In this document: in pieces, positions 1 through 9,228 of the stretch
Layout: every line of letters starts with the position of its first letter
Position numbering within the stretch: position 1 is the first letter of the stretch
Assembly: GCF_016908195.1 (NCBI RefSeq)
Contig: NZ_JAFBDK010000017.1
Span: 1 to 64,000, forward strand
Reading direction: 5' to 3'
DNA from: Jeotgalibacillus terrae
GTDB taxonomy: Bacteria; Bacillota; Bacilli; Bacillales; Jeotgalibacillaceae
DNA: 64,000 nt
Translations under genes and position numbers: made by a program
The notes under the pieces: model-generated
The model's input: the letters and a program-made list of their open reading frames with translations, nothing else
What the model was told of the DNA's origin: nothing
The model's database searches: none

Positions 1-30
1 ACTCAAGAGAATAACGTTTATAAGACATAG

Positions 31-94
31 AAAAGCTCCCCCCTAGGCAAACAGATTTTTGTTTTTAATCTGTCTACTTAGAGGGGAGCATATC
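31..94 (-). terminator. Intrinsic terminator of the PfpI-like gene
   Basis: A long interrupted stem (GCTCCCC... with ...GGGGAGC, and inner ACAGATT with AATCTGT) lies just past the stop codon at 113. Read on the minus strand it ends in a short run of four T. The T tract is short, so termination may be partial. Confidence 0.6.
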
Positions 95-112
95 AGCCCG
101 GCCTTTGTTACT

Positions 113-634
113 TTACTTCGCAAATGCCTCTACAAGTGCATTTCCATATTCGGGAAGGTCAGGTGGTCTTCTGCTTGAAACAATATGACCATCAGTGACA
201 ACCGCTTCGTCATGCCAGATCGCTCCGGCATTTGTCATATCATCTTTAATGCCAGGTGTACTCGTTACATTCCGGCCTTCAAGAATACCGGCTGATATCA
301 GGACCCAGCCCGCATGACAGATCTGACCGATCACTTTTTCGTGCTGATCCATATATTTCACCATATCTAACACTTCTTTATATCTTCTGAGCTTATCCGG
401 TGACCAGCCACCGGGCACAAGAATGCCGTCATATTCATTCACATGAATTTCACTGAACGCATAATCGCTTTCAGCAGGCACACCATACTTCCCTTTATAG
501 ACTTCGCCGTTTTTTTCACCAACGATGTGAACGATTGCCCCTTCGCCTCTCAGACGCATAACCGGGACCCAAAGTTCTAAGTCTTCAAAATCGTCACTGA
601 CTAACGCAATGACTTTCTTATCTTTTAATTTCAT
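113..634 (-). CDS. DJ-1/PfpI family protein (type 1 glutamine amidotransferase-like, YraA-like)
   Basis: A cytoplasmic protein of 173 aa in the PfpI/YraA group, general stress proteins linked to protein or glycation damage repair (family knowledge; the exact reaction is not settled). The nucleophile elbow GQICHAGW puts Cys106 and His107 in place, and DDFEDLE near residue 14 holds the conserved acidic residue. The start at 634 is preceded by AAAAGGAGGGA at good spacing. The frame stays open to 697, but that extension contains the ribosome binding site. It is divergent from the small gene at 725 and has its own terminator on the left. Confidence 0.88.
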   Translation of the reverse strand: MKLKDKKVIALVSDDFEDLELWVPVMRLRGEGAIVHIVGEKNGEVYKGKYGVPAESDYAFSEIHVNEYDGILVPGGWSPDKLRRYKEVLDMVKYMDQHEKVIGQICHAGWVLISAGILEGRNVTSTPGIKDDMTNAGAIWHDEAVVTDGHIVSSRRPPDLPEYGNALVEAFAK

Positions 635-724
635 ATATAATCCCTCCTTTTCGTCCTTTCGTACATACAATAGCCGCTTTGATGTATACTGAAACAATCA
701 TATATGAAAGGTGGCACAACTTTA

Positions 725-1027
725 ATGAATATTACATCTTATACTGTTGAGAAAATAAATGATTCATTCGGGATTCTGACCGGTGATCGTTATGAACTGT
801 TATTGGAACTTGAAAATGATGCGGAAGACGAACTGTTCGAGGATGGAGACGTCCAGCTTAAAGTGCTTTATAAGATCGAAGACGGCGAAGAACAGCTTGT
901 AAAATATGATCTGATTAAAACAAGCGATGGGTCAGTTCTCGACTTCGAGCTCGAAGATGATGAAATCGAAACTGTCCGTGCTTTTTGCAGTAAACATTGT
1001 CAGGAAGCATTAGAAAACGAATCATAA
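725..1027 (+). CDS. Small acidic DUF6509-type protein
   Basis: A 100 aa, very acidic protein with no signal peptide or membrane segment. The pattern (ITSYTVEKINDSFGILTGDRYE near the start, DFELEDDE and AFCSKHC near the end) matches, from memory, the uncharacterised DUF6509 family of Bacillaceae. No function is known. The start at 725 follows AAAGGTGG. An in-frame ATG at 704 sits upstream of that site and is unlikely to be used. The gene is monocistronic with a clear terminator behind it. Confidence 0.75.
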   Translation: MNITSYTVEKINDSFGILTGDRYELLLELENDAEDELFEDGDVQLKVLYKIEDGEEQLVKYDLIKTSDGSVLDFELEDDEIETVRAFCSKHCQEALENES

Positions 1028-1035
1028 TTGTTACA

Positions 1036-1065
1036 GGCACCTGCTTATCAGGTGTCTTTTTTATT
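1036..1065 (+). terminator. Intrinsic terminator of the DUF6509-type gene
   Basis: The stem GGCACCTG / CAGGTGTC has a 5-nt loop and is followed by a T-rich run. It lies 8 nt after the stop codon. Confidence 0.85.
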
Positions 1066-1145
1066 TGCCGGCATTGGAGTCCCTTCAGCTGAGTTGCACC
1101 TTAAGAATTTTGTGTTAGAAATTTGTGAATCATCTAAATCTTTTC

Positions 1146-1174
1146 TTGACTCGAAATACTTCTTCACATAATAT
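1146..1174 (+). promoter_or_regulatory. SigA-type promoter of the chemoreceptor gene
   Basis: The -35 TTGACT (1146-1151) and -10 TAATAT (1169-1174) are separated by exactly 17 bp. The site lies inside the longest possible reading frame of the chemoreceptor. It therefore supports the start near 1227-1230 over the upstream codon at 1125. Confidence 0.75.
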
Positions 1175-1226
1175 TATGGAGAATGATCATTACTATTTAC
1201 CCATATATACAAGCAGAAAGGATGAC

Positions 1227-3095
1227 ATGATGAAAGGTTCTGTAGGTCAAAAGCTAGTATCAGCATTCGTGGTCGTTGCACTGATTTTTGCAGCATCAGG
1301 CGTTTACTCCTATATAAACATGCGCTCAATGAGTCAGACATTTGAAGATGTCACTGAATCATTATTCGAGGCTCGTGCAGCAATACTTGAACTTGAAAGC
1401 ACGGTTCATGAACAAAACAGTACATATAGAGGATTTTTATTATCCTCGCAGTCAATCTATTTAGACAGCTTTTACGAATTGAACGCTGAAACTGCAGCAA
1501 TCGGTGAGAAGATTCAAACACTCATTGATGATGACGCATCCTTACAGCTCCTATCATCCATTACTGATAAGAACGCTGAACTGCTATCAATCGGTGAAGA
1601 GCTTCTGCCAGTGTTTGAGTCAAGCCCTGAAATTGCCCGTACAACAGCAACAGGATCAATGACACGGATTGCGAATCAGCTTGCAGGCGAATCAAATGAT
1701 ATGATCGCCATCATCAATGAAGATATTGCCTCTACTTTAGCTGCATCAAACGCAGCAATTGACCAGGCACGTACACTTTCTACTATTATGATGAGTGCAG
1801 CATTTCTGATTGCGATTCTGCTCGGCGTGGTATTGACTTCACGTATCACGAAGCCATTGAAATCAATGACTGCAATGGCAGAAAAAGTAGCAAATGGTGA
1901 TCTAACAGAACATACTGTCCCAATGAAAGGGAAAGATGAAATCGCTAAGCTGCAGCATTCATTTATTGCGATGCAGGATAACTTAAAGAATCTGATTCAA
2001 AAGATTTCTCTCAACTCCGCACAGGTAGCTGCTTCATCAGAAGAGCTGTCAGCAAATGCTGAGCAGACATCCAAAGCGACTGAACAGACAGCTGGTTCAA
2101 TTGAACAAATCTCACGCGGGTCTGAAGACCAGGTAACGGCCGCAGACCGTAGTGTTGATTCTCTTAAAAACGTCACTGCCGGCATTCAGACGATTGCAGA
2201 AAATGCGAATGAGATTGAACGTTATTCAAATGTATCTCTGACCCATGCGAATGAAGGCGGATCACTTGTAGAGAACACGGTTAACAATATGGAATCAATT
2301 AACCAACGTGTTGGTGAGTCTGATCAGGCGATTCAAAACCTCTCAGCACGTACAGATGAAATCGGTTCAATTCTTGAGGTCATCCGGGGAATTGCTGATC
2401 AGACAAACCTCCTTGCACTGAATGCAGCCATTGAAGCTGCACGCGCAGGAGAACATGGCAAAGGATTTGCAGTGGTAGCTGATGAAGTCAGAAAGCTTGC
2501 AGAACAGTCAGCCGGATCTACACTTAAAATTAATGATCTCATCTCTGAAATGCAAAAAGATTCATCCCACTCTGTTGATACAATGAATGTTGTAAAAGCA
2601 GAAGTAGAACGCGGCATTACATCAGCACAGGATACGAGAGAAAAATTCCAACTGATCGTCGGCTCTATTCAACAGATGACGTCACAAATTGAACAGATGA
2701 ATGAAACAGCTCAGTCTATTGCGGCAAAATCAGATGAAGTAACTGAAACTGTGGGCAGCATGACAGGTATTGCGAAAGATACAAATGACCACTCTGCAAG
2801 CGTCAGTGCCGCTGCTCAACAGACACTCGCTTCAATGGAGGAAGTCACCTCTTCATCAGCAGCACTTACAGGCATGGCTGAGGAGCTTCAGGCATTGATC
2901 GCAACGTTTGAACTGCCTGACGAAAGCCTGGCAGCTGCAGATGACGTTTTCAATGAAGATGATGATTCTGATGATCACGATATTGAAGAAAACTATGAGG
3001 AAGAGACTGAGTCTGAATATGAAGATCAGGATCTTTCTGAGGAAGAGTACAGCGAATTGTACGATTCAGAGAACAAACAGTCAAAAATATCATAA
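1227..3095 (+). CDS. Methyl-accepting chemotaxis protein
   Basis: A transmembrane chemoreceptor of 622 aa. It has an N-terminal membrane segment (about residues 10-30), an extracellular helical sensor of about 160 residues of the 4HB_MCP type, a second membrane segment ([19 protein letters not shown]), HAMP, and a long signalling domain. The hairpin tip [20 protein letters not shown] is intact, so coupling to CheA/CheW is expected. The tail is unusually acidic (long D/E-rich stretch) and has no obvious receptor pentapeptide. The start is ATG at 1227 or the adjacent ATG at 1230, behind AGAAAGGA and a good promoter. The ligand is unknown. No other chemotaxis gene is nearby. Confidence 0.93.
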   Translation: MMKGSVGQKLVSAFVVVALIFAASGVYSYINMRSMSQTFEDVTESLFEARAAILELESTVHEQNSTYRGFLLSSQSIYLDSFYELNAETAAIGEKIQTLIDDDASLQLLSSITDKNAELLSIGEELLPVFESSPEIARTTATGSMTRIANQLAGESNDMIAIINEDIASTLAASNAAIDQARTLSTIMMSAAFLIAILLGVVLTSRITKPLKSMTAMAEKVANGDLTEHTVPMKGKDEIAKLQHSFIAMQDNLKNLIQKISLNSAQVAASSEELSANAEQTSKATEQTAGSIEQISRGSEDQVTAADRSVDSLKNVTAGIQTIAENANEIERYSNVSLTHANEGGSLVENTVNNMESINQRVGESDQAIQNLSARTDEIGSILEVIRGIADQTNLLALNAAIEAARAGEHGKGFAVVADEVRKLAEQSAGSTLKINDLISEMQKDSSHSVDTMNVVKAEVERGITSAQDTREKFQLIVGSIQQMTSQIEQMNETAQSIAAKSDEVTETVGSMTGIAKDTNDHSASVSAAAQQTLASMEEVTSSSAALTGMAEELQALIATFELPDESLAAADDVFNEDDDSDDHDIEENYEEETESEYEDQDLSEEEYSELYDSENKQSKIS

Positions 3096-3104
3096 TGTAT
3101 AGTG

Positions 3105-3133
3105 AAAGGCCGGAGCTGTGTGCTCCGGCCTTT
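3105..3133 (+). terminator. Intrinsic terminator of the chemoreceptor gene
   Basis: A perfect 12-bp stem (AAAGGCCGGAGC and its complement) with a 5-nt loop starts 9 nt after the stop codon. Confidence 0.85.
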
Positions 3134-3306
3134 GGTTTTGGCGGGGATGGTGATAGCGGCAGTGTCGGGACTGGCGGGCTGCGAATTCCTTCAGGCCCAT
3201 TCATTTATTCCATCAGACAGTCCCCTATTTTCTTCACCCGTTCTGCCGCCCGTACACTTACATACTCACTCAGCAAATGAGCACGCGCATTTCTCACTCA
3301 TCTACT

Positions 3307-4623
3307 CTACTGATAAATACTAATCACTTCATCTGACTCAATCCATCCCGGATAAAATGCAAAGTCAATTGTCAGAGGGTTTACATAATCTCCGTTTTCA
3401 AATGTAAAATTCATCATTGATTTATGTTCATCAGATCGATATCCTGCTGATGGAATATCAACAGTTTCACCCTCAGCGTCAGTCGCCTGACTGAACAGGC
3501 TGTAACCAAAATCAGGCCTGTTAATCTCAAGTTCAAGTCCCAGGCGGTCAATGGATGTAAAAGTAATACCTGAATCATCCGGAGCCGATATCACTTCGCC
3601 AGTATCTGTATCAACTGTCATAGCCTCTTGTTCACGATCAACTGCCTGCACTTTTCCAATAATCAGTGAAAGTTCCTCCGGCATATCAAAATAGCTGCTT
3701 TCAAAATAAACGGTTCTTGCTTCTGCATCTCCCGTGGATGTCAGGCCATCTGTTGACTGTTTCCATTCTTCACCATTCTCATCTGTCATCTTCATTGCTT
3801 CATAGGCAAGGATCTTTTTTTCATTATCAGGATCAGGCACTAACTCCACACTGGCTCTGATCGGCGAAATATTCACTTCCTTAATCGTGAGTTCCTGTCC
3901 TTCAATACTGACTGTTTTATTCAGTTCATACGTTTCAGTTTCAGCTTTTTCAGTAGATAACGTGATCGGTATTTCGATTTCACCGTCAAATACATGCTGA
4001 TTCTGCCTGTCACCGAATACCACTGTCAGCTCCCTACCGGGTGAATATCCTTTTTCAAAAAAGAAGTTGGCTGAACCAGTGTGCAAGGTACTCTCAGGAT
4101 CTGCATCATCGCCTACACCTGATCCTGTTGAAAAAGATGCCTTCACTTTATTTCCATTCTCATCAAGAAGTTCAGTAACTGAGAAAAATGGGTCTCTTAC
4201 CGGCTCGGGAATCTCTACAGTGTAAAACAGTACGAGTCCCTGCTCATCCTGGATAGCAGAGTTGATTGTGACGATGACACCTTCCTTCGAACGGCTGACG
4301 TCCAACTGTTCAAAGTATTCATTCTCCAGTGCAGTTTGAAGACCCCTGTCATGACGGATCAATTCAACAATCCGATCCATACCCGGAATGGAAGAAATAT
4401 GTCCTGCCATGACAGGTGACACTCTGACTGTCATTACAAAAGCAAAGACCAGAACAGCGGCAGTGGTAAGAGGAATCACCCACTTTTTAAAAGCAGGCTG
4501 TTTCTTTTGCTGTGCTTTTTTCATTCCGCTCAGAATCGCATCATCAAGCAGCTCTTCAGGCACTGGCTGCTGCTCGAGTGATCTTTTGTATTCTTTTAAC
4601 CGGTTTTTTTCATTTTGATACAT
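3307..4623 (-). CDS. Anti-sigma factor, DUF4179 family
   Basis: A single-pass membrane protein of 438 aa. It has a cytoplasmic N-terminus (about 47 residues, the likely sigma-binding part), one membrane segment (about residues 48-66, WVIPLTTAAVLVFAFVMTV), then a large extracellular part rich in beta structure. The layout is that of DUF4179 anti-sigma factors, some carrying a DUF5643 domain. It overlaps the end of the ECF sigma gene by 14 bp, so the two are translationally coupled. The start at 4623 follows AGAAGGGGG; TTG and ATG codons further upstream overlap that site. It should hold the sigma factor inactive until an envelope signal arrives; the signal is unknown. Confidence 0.85.
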   Translation of the reverse strand: MYQNEKNRLKEYKRSLEQQPVPEELLDDAILSGMKKAQQKKQPAFKKWVIPLTTAAVLVFAFVMTVRVSPVMAGHISSIPGMDRIVELIRHDRGLQTALENEYFEQLDVSRSKEGVIVTINSAIQDEQGLVLFYTVEIPEPVRDPFFSVTELLDENGNKVKASFSTGSGVGDDADPESTLHTGSANFFFEKGYSPGRELTVVFGDRQNQHVFDGEIEIPITLSTEKAETETYELNKTVSIEGQELTIKEVNISPIRASVELVPDPDNEKKILAYEAMKMTDENGEEWKQSTDGLTSTGDAEARTVYFESSYFDMPEELSLIIGKVQAVDREQEAMTVDTDTGEVISAPDDSGITFTSIDRLGLELEINRPDFGYSLFSQATDAEGETVDIPSAGYRSDEHKSMMNFTFENGDYVNPLTIDFAFYPGWIESDEVISIYQ

Positions 4624-5134
4624 GTTGGTCATCCCCCTTCTCAAACCAGCGCTTCAATCGTGACAATGATTGATAAAGCTTAGTCTTCACTGTTCCTTCA
4701 GGCATTTCCAGCACTTCGGCAACCTGTCTGATCGTTAAATCCTGAATATATTTAAGATGAATCAGTTCTCTTTCTTTCGGACTTAGACTTTCAAGCGCTT
4801 CTGTGGTTTCTATAGTGGAATGCTGATGATCAACTGAACGCTCATCTTCTAAAAACGGGTGCACTGTCACTTTCTTTCTCTTTTGAAGTTCCGTTTGACA
4901 AACATTTATCATGATCCTGATCAGCCAGGTTTTTGCATATTCGGGGTGTTGCAGTGTTTGAATTGATTGATAAGCACGGCAGGTTGTTTCCTGAACTGCT
5001 TCGATTGCATCAGCTTCATTTCTTAAATAGGCATAAGCTGTTTTATATAAATCAGTTTTACATGCCTGCATCAGGCTCACAAACGCCCCGTCATCTCCTT
5101 TTATGGCGTCAGACACCAATTCTTCAAGTTCCAT
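4610..5134 (-). CDS. ECF RNA polymerase sigma factor
   Basis: A group IV sigma factor of 174 aa. Region 2 (about residues 20-85, with YLRNEADAIEAVQET) binds the -10 element; region 4 (about 115-165, LSPKERELIHLKYIQDLTIRQVAEVLEMPEGTVKTKL) binds the -35. It resembles SigV/SigM-like factors, but I cannot assign an orthologue. The start at 5134 follows GAGGGGGAAG; a GTG at 5149 overlaps that site. It is co-transcribed with its anti-sigma factor and divergent from a PspA operon whose promoter has an ECF consensus, which makes that operon a candidate target. I see no clear ECF promoter in front of its own gene. Confidence 0.92.
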   Translation of the reverse strand: MELEELVSDAIKGDDGAFVSLMQACKTDLYKTAYAYLRNEADAIEAVQETTCRAYQSIQTLQHPEYAKTWLIRIMINVCQTELQKRKKVTVHPFLEDERSVDHQHSTIETTEALESLSPKERELIHLKYIQDLTIRQVAEVLEMPEGTVKTKLYQSLSRLKRWFEKGDDQHVSK

Positions 5135-5208
5135 ATGCTTCCCCCTCACTTACCTTCTATCTATTAGATCACTCAACTCACAAAAAAGTTTGATATTTTT
5201 CATAAAGA

Positions 5209-5236
5209 TGAAACCTTTTATTTTTTGATGCGTATA
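5209..5236 (+). promoter_or_regulatory. ECF (SigW-type) promoter of the PspA operon
   Basis: TGAAAC (5209-5214), exactly 16 bp, then CGTATA (5231-5236). This matches the B. subtilis SigW consensus TGAAAC-N16-CGTA. It lies 45 bp upstream of the first gene of the envelope-stress operon. Confidence 0.8.
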
Positions 5237-5280
5237 AGGTATTGTAACAGGAAAGACATAGAAAAAAGGATGATGAACAG

Positions 5281-5793
5281 ATGAGCTTTTTTAAGCGGCT
5301 GTTTGGCGGAAAACAGGATACACGGCCTGAAGTAAAAGACAGAACCGTTCATAACTTGAAAATCGGTGACATTGTTACTTATGACCTTCAGGATTATGAA
5401 GTGGTTGGAAAGCTGTCTTATAATGATCATGGCTTTAAATGGTCAGCCTATCAGCTTCAGGGTGTACAGGAAGTAATCTGGCTTGGCGTTGAAATGGATG
5501 ACGAACTCGAACTTGGCATTTACAAAAAATCAACGCTGAAACTCCAGGAGCCCCTGCCAAAGGAAATCGAGTATGAAGGCACAACTTATTATCTTGATGA
5601 AACAGGTTCGGCGATTGTCAAAGGTGAAGGCAGAAGTCAGAATGTTGATGGTGTTAAGTGTAAATACGCTGAATACTATGATGAAGATGATGAGAAAGCT
5701 TTATCCGTTGAAATCTGGGGCGGTGACGTTGAAGCAAGTACAGGATACAGTATTGAAGAATATGAATTAAAAATCATTGCAGGATCACATTAA
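5281..5793 (+). CDS. DUF4178 domain protein, PspA-operon partner
   Basis: A 170 aa soluble protein with a short basic N-terminus (MSFFKRLFGG) that could touch the membrane, then one DUF4178 domain (about residues 25-165, with KIGDIVTYDLQDYEVVGKL and a GWxA-like FKWSAYQL stretch). No enzyme activity is known for the family. DUF4178 genes recur beside PspA, DUF4247, DUF350 and spermidine-synthase-like genes. It is the first gene of a five-gene operon and lies 20 nt from pspA. The start at 5281 follows AAAAAAGGATG, with slightly long spacing. Confidence 0.85.
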   Translation: MSFFKRLFGGKQDTRPEVKDRTVHNLKIGDIVTYDLQDYEVVGKLSYNDHGFKWSAYQLQGVQEVIWLGVEMDDELELGIYKKSTLKLQEPLPKEIEYEGTTYYLDETGSAIVKGEGRSQNVDGVKCKYAEYYDEDDEKALSVEIWGGDVEASTGYSIEEYELKIIAGSH

Positions 5794-5813
5794 AAATATT
5801 GGAGGAATGACAA

Positions 5814-6479
5814 ATGTTTCAATTTTTCAAAAGAGTTAAAACCGTAGTAGGATCAGAATTAAATTCAATGCTTGATAAGGCGGAAGATCCGGTAAAAATG
5901 CTTGATCAGTTCATGCGTGAAATGGAAGCAGATATCCGTGAAGTGGAAACAGCAGTAGCAAAGCAGATTGCCAGCGAAAAAATGCTCCAGAAAAAAGTTG
6001 AAGACGCGGAAAGCATGATGAAAAAGCGTGAAGATCAGGCAATGAAAGCAATCGAATCAGGTAACGAAGACCTTGCACGTCGCGCGCTTGAAGATAAAAA
6101 GAATCATGCAGACCAGGCATCTTCACTGCAGGAGTCTTATGCAAGAGCTAAAGAAGATGTTGCCGGCCTAAGAACAAAGCTTGATGAAATGAAGAAAGAA
6201 TATAACGAAATGAAAATGAAAAAGGATTCTCTGAAAGCACGTGCTGAATCAGCTAAAACACGCACGAAGATGAATCGTACACTTTCAGGAATCAACAATG
6301 ATGCTTCACGCGGCGGATTTGAGAGAATGGAAGAAAAGGTTATGCAGTTTGAAGCTGAGGCTGAAACAAGTGAAGACCTCCGTCAGTCAAACCGCAGCCT
6401 TGATGACGAGTTTGATTCACTTGATAACAGTGTTGATGATGAACTTGCAGCATTGAAGAAAAAAATGGGTAAAGAGTAA
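5814..6479 (+). CDS. pspA: PspA/IM30 (ESCRT-III-like) family protein
   Basis: A coiled-coil membrane-remodelling protein of 221 aa. The amphipathic N-terminal helix (MFQFFKRVKTVVGSELN) is followed by the family signature AEDPVKMLDQFMREME and nearly unbroken charged helix to about residue 180. PspA proteins assemble on stressed membranes and limit proton leakage. In B. subtilis pspA (ydjF) belongs to the SigW regulon, which agrees with the promoter seen at 5209-5236. A good GGAGG site precedes the start. The C-terminus is acidic and may be a partner-binding tail. Confidence 0.95.
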   Translation: MFQFFKRVKTVVGSELNSMLDKAEDPVKMLDQFMREMEADIREVETAVAKQIASEKMLQKKVEDAESMMKKREDQAMKAIESGNEDLARRALEDKKNHADQASSLQESYARAKEDVAGLRTKLDEMKKEYNEMKMKKDSLKARAESAKTRTKMNRTLSGINNDASRGGFERMEEKVMQFEAEAETSEDLRQSNRSLDDEFDSLDNSVDDELAALKKKMGKE

Positions 6480-6486
6480 CAATTTC

Positions 6487-6521
6487 AGGGCCAGCGTGAC
6501 AAATTGTCACCTGTGCCCTTC
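6487..6521 (+). repeat. Inverted repeat in the pspA-DUF4247 gap
   Basis: A stem GTGAC-AAATT-GTCAC extended outward by AGGGC/GCCCT-type pairing lies just after the pspA stop. There is no good T run, so it looks more like an mRNA-processing or stabilising hairpin (or a leaky attenuator) than a full terminator. It could lower expression of the downstream genes relative to pspA. Confidence 0.45.
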
Positions 6522-6632
6522 TTTAGGTGTAAAGTTCGGCGAATGGTTTTTGCCTGGTGAGTTTTGACCTGAAAGCCGGGCACTGCTGCAACTATGTATA
6601 GAATATAGCTTTGTTGAAAGGACGGTGAGAAT

Positions 6633-7220
6633 ATGAAACGGTCAATCATGTCAGTGATGATTATTACAGTTATGATGTTTACAGCAGCCTGCGGCAACAG
6701 CGGGGGCTCAATATTTAAAGACGGCATTGAAGATTATATCAGCACTACATACACTTTATACGATACAGTTGAAAGCGCAGAAAACAGCGATCGCTATGCA
6801 AGAATCTATCAGGCAGAAAACACAAATCTTTCCTCTGTATCTGATTCATTACAAAGTCATGAAACACCTGATGAAATGAGTGAAATTAATAATGGAAAAC
6901 AGATTTTCATCTATGATGATGTCTTTGTCACACTGACTGAGTCGGAAGAGGATGCTGACAATACTATGATCGAAGTAGCTGAGCAGGAATTTGCCCGTAA
7001 CAACTATGGTCCAAGCTTTTTTGAGGGGTATCTGCTGGCGAGTCTGATCTCAAATATTTTCGGAAATAACTGGTACGATTCGAGAAGCAGACAATGTAAT
7101 ATTAATCCTGAGCGCTGTTATGGTGGATATAATTCTGCCGGTTCTTACGTTGGTAAAAACTCAACGCCTACGATTCGTGGTTCGAGTAATCGCGGCGGCG
7201 GAGTCGGATTTGGAAAATAA
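6633..7220 (+). CDS. DUF4247 lipoprotein of the PspA operon
   Basis: A 195 aa lipoprotein with a type II signal peptide ending in FTAAC (Cys20 lipidated). The exported part has a DUF4247-type domain, two cysteines in QCNINPERC, and a Gly/Ser/Arg-rich tail ending in GGGVGFGK. It should sit on the outer face of the membrane. The function is unknown; the family is recurrently linked to PspA and DUF350 genes. GGACGGTGAG precedes the start. Confidence 0.85.
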   Translation: MKRSIMSVMIITVMMFTAACGNSGGSIFKDGIEDYISTTYTLYDTVESAENSDRYARIYQAENTNLSSVSDSLQSHETPDEMSEINNGKQIFIYDDVFVTLTESEEDADNTMIEVAEQEFARNNYGPSFFEGYLLASLISNIFGNNWYDSRSRQCNINPERCYGGYNSAGSYVGKNSTPTIRGSSNRGGGVGFGK

Positions 7221-7246
7221 AACTTATTTTGAGAGGAGCAACTGAA

Positions 7247-7642
7247 ATGGAACCATTTTTACTTACTATTATGTACTTTGCAATTGCAATTGTTGTGATC
7301 CTGGTTGGATTGGCAGTTTTTGAACTCATTACAACAAAATATAAAGACTGGGATGAAATCCTTGCCGGTAACAAAGCTGTAGCTCTGTCGATCAGTGGAA
7401 AAATTATCGGTATCAGTATTATTCTTGCATTCGCTATCTACCACAGTTTTGCTGTGTGGGAAACATTAATCTGGGGCGGCCTTGGTGTTGTATTACAGAT
7501 GATCGGTTATCTGTTATTTGAACTTTTCACAAGAAAGTTCTCAGTTGAGGAGCAGCTTCATAAAGGAAATCTTGCAGTAGGTATTATCAGCTTTGGCGTT
7601 TCAGTAGGCCTGGCTTTTGTAATCGGCGCGTCCATTACATAA
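7247..7642 (+). CDS. DUF350 (YjfL-type) membrane protein
   Basis: A 131 aa integral membrane protein with four predicted membrane segments, arranged as two similar halves of two segments, as in DUF350/YjfL proteins. Each half ends in a (V/L)FEL motif followed by a positively charged stretch. The start at 7247 follows GAGAGGAG; a TTG at 7229 overlaps that site. It lies between the DUF4247 and synthase-like genes of the envelope-stress operon. No activity is established for the family. Confidence 0.88.
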   Translation: MEPFLLTIMYFAIAIVVILVGLAVFELITTKYKDWDEILAGNKAVALSISGKIIGISIILAFAIYHSFAVWETLIWGGLGVVLQMIGYLLFELFTRKFSVEEQLHKGNLAVGIISFGVSVGLAFVIGASIT

Positions 7643-7665
7643 TATAATCGGTTAGGAGTTTCACC

Positions 7666-9228
7666 ATGAAGACAGTTAATGAACTTGGCATCAGACAGAG
7701 TAAAACAATCTACTGGGCTTCAGGAATCGTTTCAATTTGCGGCATTATATTTGAAGTATTATTCGGAGCTGCTGGCTCTTACATTTTGGGAGATGGTGTG
7801 AAGCAATATACGCTCACCATCTCGCTTTTTTTAACTGGAATGGGGATCGGTGCTTCAATCAGTGAACGCGTAACCAGAAACCTGATCCCTTCATTCATCT
7901 GGATTGAATATGCAATTGGTATCATCGGCGGATTATCCACCTTTTTATTCTTCGGTGTGACAGCATTTCTGCCTGATGGAACAGATGCGATTTTTCTTTA
8001 CGGAATTACGCTGGTCGTTGGCGGCTTAACGGGACTTGAGCTTCCTATACTGATCAGAAAAGCGAATGATATTGGTGTCACCCTCAGAAAAAGCACCGCA
8101 CGTGTTCTTTTTTCAGACTATGCCGGCGGACTGATTGGCGGACTGCTGTTTGTATTTTTCCTCCGCCCTGAATTCGGACTTGTGAAATCAGCTTTTATTG
8201 TCGGATTAATTAATGTAGCGGTCGCACTTTGGGTGCTGTACTATTTCAGAAAAGAAATTACAAGATTCCGACTGCATCTCGTCTCAGGTATCACCTTCTT
8301 TCTTATTTTGTTTTCAGGTGTGTTCTGGGGTGAGGAAATGGCTTTTTCCTTTGAACAGAAGCTTTACCGGGATCCGATTATCTATAATGAACAGACAGAT
8401 TACCAGCAGATTATTCTCACGAAAGAGCGTGGAGACGTCAGACTGTTTCTTGACGGACAGCTTCAGATGAGTTCAACTGATGAGTACCGTTACCACGAAA
8501 CGCTGGTCCACCCTGCAGTTGAAGCTGCTGAATCACCTGAACGGGTATTAGTGCTTGGCGGAGGAGATGGACTCGTATTACGGGAACTTTGGAAATACGA
8601 TGAAATCAAAAAAGTGGATTTAGTTGATCTGGACCCTGCAGTTGTTGAACTTGCGGAGACAAATTATGATCTCCTTCAATTGAATGAAGGATCTTTCGAC
8701 GATCCCCGCGTCACTGTTCATCACCAGGATGCCTTTTCATTTATGGAACAGTCGAACACATTTTATGACGTAATCATTGTCGACCTTCCTGACCCTAACA
8801 ATGAGTCTTTGAATAAGCTTTATACACTTCAATTCTATCAGCTGTTGCGGAATTCACTTGAACCGGGCGGCGCCATGATGGTACAGGCTACGAGTCCGAC
8901 TTTTGCTACAGAAGTCTATTGGACAATTGATCATACAGTCCGCGAGACTGGTCTGCGTGTGGAAAACCTTCATGTGGATGTACCAAGCTTTGGGGACTGG
9001 GGTTTTATCTTTGCTGAACGCGAGGAGTCAGGTGCACTCGATGAGATGACCTTTAATGTGGAGACAAAGTTTTTAAATGAAGAAACCTTACAGAGTCTGA
9101 GAACGTTTGGTAAGGATATTGATCGTGATATAACGGATGATCGTGGTAATGAGTTTGAGCTTCAACCGAATACGTTGATCGATCCGATCCTGCTTGAGAT
9201 GTATGATAAAGCTTGGGCAAATTATTAA
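7666..9228 (+). CDS. Membrane-anchored spermidine-synthase-like protein
   Basis: A 520 aa fusion of an N-terminal membrane domain (about six segments, residues 15-225) and a cytosolic Rossmann domain of the polyamine aminopropyltransferase family. Motif I is GGGDG (298-302), followed by VDLDPAVVELA and IIVDLPDPN. Classical spermidine synthases are soluble and shorter (about 280 aa). This membrane-bound type is found with PspA, DUF4178 and DUF350, so the substrate may not be putrescine. It is the last gene of the operon. Enzyme activity and product are inferred only from family membership. Confidence 0.85.
   Translation: MKTVNELGIRQSKTIYWASGIVSICGIIFEVLFGAAGSYILGDGVKQYTLTISLFLTGMGIGASISERVTRNLIPSFIWIEYAIGIIGGLSTFLFFGVTAFLPDGTDAIFLYGITLVVGGLTGLELPILIRKANDIGVTLRKSTARVLFSDYAGGLIGGLLFVFFLRPEFGLVKSAFIVGLINVAVALWVLYYFRKEITRFRLHLVSGITFFLILFSGVFWGEEMAFSFEQKLYRDPIIYNEQTDYQQIILTKERGDVRLFLDGQLQMSSTDEYRYHETLVHPAVEAAESPERVLVLGGGDGLVLRELWKYDEIKKVDLVDLDPAVVELAETNYDLLQLNEGSFDDPRVTVHHQDAFSFMEQSNTFYDVIIVDLPDPNNESLNKLYTLQFYQLLRNSLEPGGAMMVQATSPTFATEVYWTIDHTVRETGLRVENLHVDVPSFGDWGFIFAEREESGALDEMTFNVETKFLNEETLQSLRTFGKDIDRDITDDRGNEFELQPNTLIDPILLEMYDKAWANY

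Noticed and set aside
3102-3323. 73-codon frame with a lipobox-like VSGLAGC segment after the chemoreceptor
   Set aside because: It starts inside a perfect terminator hairpin, has no ribosome site and overlaps the end of the convergent anti-sigma gene. The lipobox is probably chance.
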